A DNA stretch of 8,072 nt, from NCBI GenBank assembly GCA_026709725.1, contig JAPOSK010000185.1:1-8072 (forward strand), given 5' to 3'. Of this stretch, positions 5,881-8,072 are shown piece after piece. Source of the stretch: Paracoccaceae bacterium (GTDB lineage Bacteria > Pseudomonadota > Alphaproteobacteria > Rhodobacterales > Rhodobacteraceae). The position numbers and the translations under genes were made by a program. A model generated the notes under the pieces. The model was not told the DNA's origin. It saw only the letters and a program-made list of their open reading frames with translations, and searched no databases. Numbering within the stretch: position 1 is the stretch's first letter; each line of letters opens with the position of its first letter.

Positions 5881-7068
5881 ATGACCACGATCCACTATCC
5901 GCTGGCCACCTCCTCCTGGGATGAGAGGGAATACGCCGCCATCCAGCGCGTGACAGCCTCCGGCCGCCTCACGATGGGCGATGAGGTGGCGGCATTCGAG
6001 CGCGCGTTCGCCGCCCATGTCGGTGCCGAGCATGCCATCATGGTCAATTCCGGCTCCTCGGCCAATCTCCTGATGGTTGCCGCCCTCTGCTATCACTCCA
6101 CCCACCGCCTCCGGCCCGGTGATGAGGTCCTTGTTCCGGCTGTCTCCTGGTCCACCACCTACACCCCGCCCGCCCAGTACGCGCTTCCCCTGCGCTTCGT
6201 TGATATCGACCCGCACACGCTCAATATCGACATCGCATCTCTTGAGGATGCCATCACCGACCGCACCCGCCTGCTCCTTGCAGTGAACCTTCTCGGCAAT
6301 CCCAATGACTTCGCCGCCCTCAAACCTCTCCTTGACCGCCACGACATCCTTCTCATTGAGGACAACTGCGAATCGCTCGGTGCCGCCCTCCACGGCCGGC
6401 AGGCCGGCACCTTCGGTCTGGCCGGGAGTTACTCATGCTTCTTCTCGCACCACATCTCCACCATGGAGGGCGGCCTCGTGGTGACAGACGACGCGGAACT
6501 CCATCACATCATGCTTTCCCTCCGCGCCCATGGCTGGACCCGTGATCTCCCGCACCACAACCATGTCACCGGCACCAAATCCACCGATCCCTTCACCGAA
6601 TCCTTCCGCTTCGTCCTCCCGGGCTACAACCTCCGCCCCCTTGAGATCGCCGGGGCCATCGGTCGCGAGCAGCTCCGCAAACTCCCCGCCATCATCCGTG
6701 CCCGCCGCGCCAATGCCCGCATCTTCCGGGAGGTCATGGCCCATCACCCCGATCTTCGCATCCAGCGCGAGACGGGTGCCAGCTCCTGGTTCGGGTTCTC
6801 CCTCATCATCCACCCCGACTCCTCTCTCACCCGGCCTGCCCTCATCAAGGCCCTCACCCGTGCCGGGATTGAATACCGACCCATCGTGGCGGGGAATTTC
6901 ACCCGCAACCCCGTCGTTGCCAACCACATCCCCCACACCATCCACGGCCCCCTCACCCATGCCGATCACCTCGACCGGAACGGCCTCTTCATCGGCAATC
7001 ACCACTACCCGCTCGAGCAACAGATGGACCGCCTCGACAGTGCTCTCACATCCCTCACCGGATCATGA
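5881..7068 (+). CDS. colD: GDP-4-keto-6-deoxy-D-mannose 3-dehydratase (ColD-type, PLP)
   Basis: A 395-aa member of the DegT/DnrJ/EryC1/StrS aminotransferase-fold family. Residues include TMGDEVAAFE (31-40), the phosphate-binding NSGSSANL (56-63) and the cofactor aspartate in IEDNCES (Asp161). The decisive motif is SCFFSHHISTMEGG (185-198). Where aminotransferases have the Schiff-base lysine, this has His190, the hallmark of sugar 3-dehydratases such as ColD and RfbH. Only three cysteines (70, 163, 186) are present, so the [2Fe-2S] cluster of RfbH is absent. Length and cysteine content fit ColD, which removes the 3-hydroxyl of GDP-4-keto-6-deoxy-D-mannose using PLP and glutamate. GGAG lies 8 nt before the ATG. 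It follows the epimerase/reductase by 40 nt on the same strand, probably one transcript. The product would be a 3,6-dideoxyhexose for O-antigen or another surface polysaccharide. Codons are strongly C/G-ending, unlike the restriction genes. A different nucleotide-sugar substrate is possible. Confidence 0.88.
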   Translation: MTTIHYPLATSSWDEREYAAIQRVTASGRLTMGDEVAAFERAFAAHVGAEHAIMVNSGSSANLLMVAALCYHSTHRLRPGDEVLVPAVSWSTTYTPPAQYALPLRFVDIDPHTLNIDIASLEDAITDRTRLLLAVNLLGNPNDFAALKPLLDRHDILLIEDNCESLGAALHGRQAGTFGLAGSYSCFFSHHISTMEGGLVVTDDAELHHIMLSLRAHGWTRDLPHHNHVTGTKSTDPFTESFRFVLPGYNLRPLEIAGAIGREQLRKLPAIIRARRANARIFREVMAHHPDLRIQRETGASSWFGFSLIIHPDSSLTRPALIKALTRAGIEYRPIVAGNFTRNPVVANHIPHTIHGPLTHADHLDRNGLFIGNHHYPLEQQMDRLDSALTSLTGS

Positions 7069-7394
7069 GATCCCCTGATTAGGGATACCGATCCTCCGGG
7101 AACAGACCCCCTGGACACAGATCTCCCGTGCATCAATCCCTCCCGGCCTGAGCCCAATCGTGCCACCCCTCCCAATCCACAGACACCTCAACCGGGAATG
7201 TGCTGCCGTCAGGAGCAATGTGTGAGTGGGGATATCGGGCATGACCCATCCGCAGGGATTGCTGCAGAACGGCCTGCGCTGGCATTCATCACCATTGGAG
7301 GTATCGGCTGCCTGATCCCCATGCACACAGCATCGCGGCAGCAGAAATACAGGCCCTGAATTCAGCTTCTGTCAACCGGCAAGGCGTATCAACT
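7069..7394. other. convergent intergenic region
   Basis: This lies between the 3' ends of the plus-strand sugar genes and the minus-strand SLOG gene. I see no supported gene. A weak stem (ATCCC at 7070-7074 with GGGAT at 7082-7086, loop containing TGATTA) lies 2 nt after the dehydratase stop but has no T-run. No convincing terminator for either direction was found. Confidence 0.4.
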
Positions 7395-7973
7395 TCACTG
7401 GATGGACTGTATCAGGACCGTCCTGAAGAGTGTCGGGTACATCAGTTCTGACTTCAGCTCCGGAATGTCGATGCTGTTTTCCTCATACAGGCGAAGCGCG
7501 GCTGCGCCGTTGGATGCGACGGGCAAAAGACGGACATCCGGCCGCAGTTCCCTGAACAGTCTGAATTCGTCCACCACTCCCTCCATGCCGCCAATGAACA
7601 CGGCGCACGGCTGCGCGGTCTCCGAGATCATTCTGTGCCGCATCTCGTACAGGCTCCTTTCCCTGTCGTTGGCTACGGCATCGACGATCACGATCCGTTC
7701 AAACGCCTCATTCTCGTGTGGAAAATCCTCCGCAAAATATCCGCTTTGATACAATGTGACATGCTCGCGTGGCGAGACGCCTGCCTCGTGAAAGAGCATT
7801 CGCATCAGTGGAGTGATTGCCGGATGTCCCCCAAATACGAGAGTGCCATTTCGTTCAAGAAGGACCAGCACCATTGCCTTGATTGCCTCGCGGGTGGCAG
7901 ACAAATCGTCTGTTCTCATGAAAGCGGGGTCACGATCAGGCAGCGGAACGCCTGCAGAAAGAAACACCTTCAT
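7395..7973 (-). CDS. SLOG-superfamily Rossmann-like protein
   Basis: A 192-aa protein from the ATG at 7973. It starts MKVFLSAGVPLPDRDP, has LVFGGHPAITPL (45-56), VFIGGMEGVVDEF (125-137) and LPVASNGAAA (150-159), and shows alternating strands and helices. A GG-containing loop after the second strand, with a later GGxxG...E motif, is the pattern of the SLOG superfamily (LOG phosphoribohydrolase, DprA, TRPM and many conflict-system proteins), which bind or process nucleotides or NAD-like ligands. The GGMEGVVDEF motif corresponds to PGGxGTxxE of LOG enzymes but lacks the exact residues, so a LOG-type hydrolase is not claimed. An in-frame ATG at 8006 would add 11 residues but has no ribosome site. 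The one at 7973 has GGGGG 6 nt upstream and the usual SLOG-like N-terminus. The start lies inside the end of an upstream frame, so the two are probably one operon. A nucleotide-signal sensor or effector in anti-phage defence is an inference. Confidence 0.7.
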   Translation of the reverse strand: MKVFLSAGVPLPDRDPAFMRTDDLSATREAIKAMVLVLLERNGTLVFGGHPAITPLMRMLFHEAGVSPREHVTLYQSGYFAEDFPHENEAFERIVIVDAVANDRERSLYEMRHRMISETAQPCAVFIGGMEGVVDEFRLFRELRPDVRLLPVASNGAAALRLYEENSIDIPELKSELMYPTLFRTVLIQSIQ

Positions 7974-8072
7974 GCGGACCCCCGTTTTCAAGTTCCCCAG
8001 AGACATCGAAAATGCTGACGGCTTTCAGTGGCAGGTTTATGTTCAGCCAATCGAGGTGGTCGATTGTTTCAC
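7936..8072 (-). CDS. 3' end of an upstream partner gene, cut by the window edge
   Basis: One minus-strand frame is open from the window edge (first full codon 8070-8068) to a TGA at 7938-7936. It encodes 44 residues beginning ETIDHLDWLNINLPLKAV and continuing SIFDVSGELENGG. This looks like real protein, while the other two frames hit stops within the first 10 codons. It overlaps the SLOG start at 7973 by 38 nt, and the last dozen residues (ending SFCRRSAA) are read from the start of the SLOG gene in another frame. Too little is present to name a family. In known SLOG operons the partner is often a TIR, nucleotidyltransferase or membrane effector, but nothing here shows which. Confidence 0.45.
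   Translation of the reverse strand, partial: ETIDHLDWLNINLPLKAVSIFDVSGELENGGPHEGVSFCRRSAA

Noticed and set aside
6433..7020. 195-codon minus-strand frame, and the 182-codon plus frame at 6530-7078, over the dehydratase
   Set aside because: Both are low-complexity (Gly/Glu-rich and Ser/Pro-rich) mirror frames of the dehydratase, which is full length with clear motifs.

Overview
The window looks like an accessory stretch of a GC-rich bacterial genome or plasmid. The strongly GC3-biased sugar genes and the small coiled-coil/membrane gene fit an alphaproteobacterium such as an acetic acid bacterium. That assignment rests on style only: there is no rRNA, tRNA or core marker here. Composition is a mosaic. 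The native background is very GC-rich (bases 2881-2940 are 48/60 G+C). The restriction-modification block (541-600, 23/60) and a protease remnant (4261-4320, 27/60) are much lower, which suggests acquired pieces.

Layout: (1) 1-437, the possible tail of a plus-strand gene, then GC-rich spacer with strong perfect hairpins. (2) 438-2483, minus strand, a compact block transcribed right to left. It holds a 5'-truncated C-terminal remnant of an OLD-like AAA ATPase/nuclease, then a beta-class DNA methyltransferase, then a PD-(D/E)XK restriction endonuclease, linked by a 1-nt gap and a 4-nt ATGA overlap. (3) 2484-4198, mostly non-coding GC-rich DNA with one convincing small gene (87 aa, coiled coil plus one membrane segment) and a 14-bp near-perfect hairpin. 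(4) 4199-4504, minus strand, the N-terminal remnant of a ClpP/serine-dehydrogenase-proteinase-like protein, cut off just after the catalytic-serine motif, with that serine position reading as proline. (5) 4741-7068, plus strand, two full-length GDP-sugar genes: a GDP-fucose-synthase-type epimerase/reductase and a ColD-type PLP 3-dehydratase with His in place of the PLP-anchoring Lys. Together they would convert GDP-4-keto-6-deoxy-D-mannose to a GDP-3,6-dideoxyhexose such as GDP-L-colitose. A short Pro/Arg-rich ORF overlaps the first gene by GTGA, and a small hairpin covers that gene's ribosome site. (6) 7395-8072, minus strand, a SLOG-superfamily Rossmann-like protein of the kind found in conflict/immunity systems, overlapped by the 3' end of an upstream partner gene that runs out of the window.

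Overall this reads as a defence/variable-surface island. It has one apparently intact type II restriction-modification pair, debris of at least two other systems (OLD-like ATPase and SDH-like protease), a surface-sugar module, and the edge of a SLOG-containing operon. The SLOG pair at the right edge is the best candidate for a little-characterised system, but its partner is cut off.
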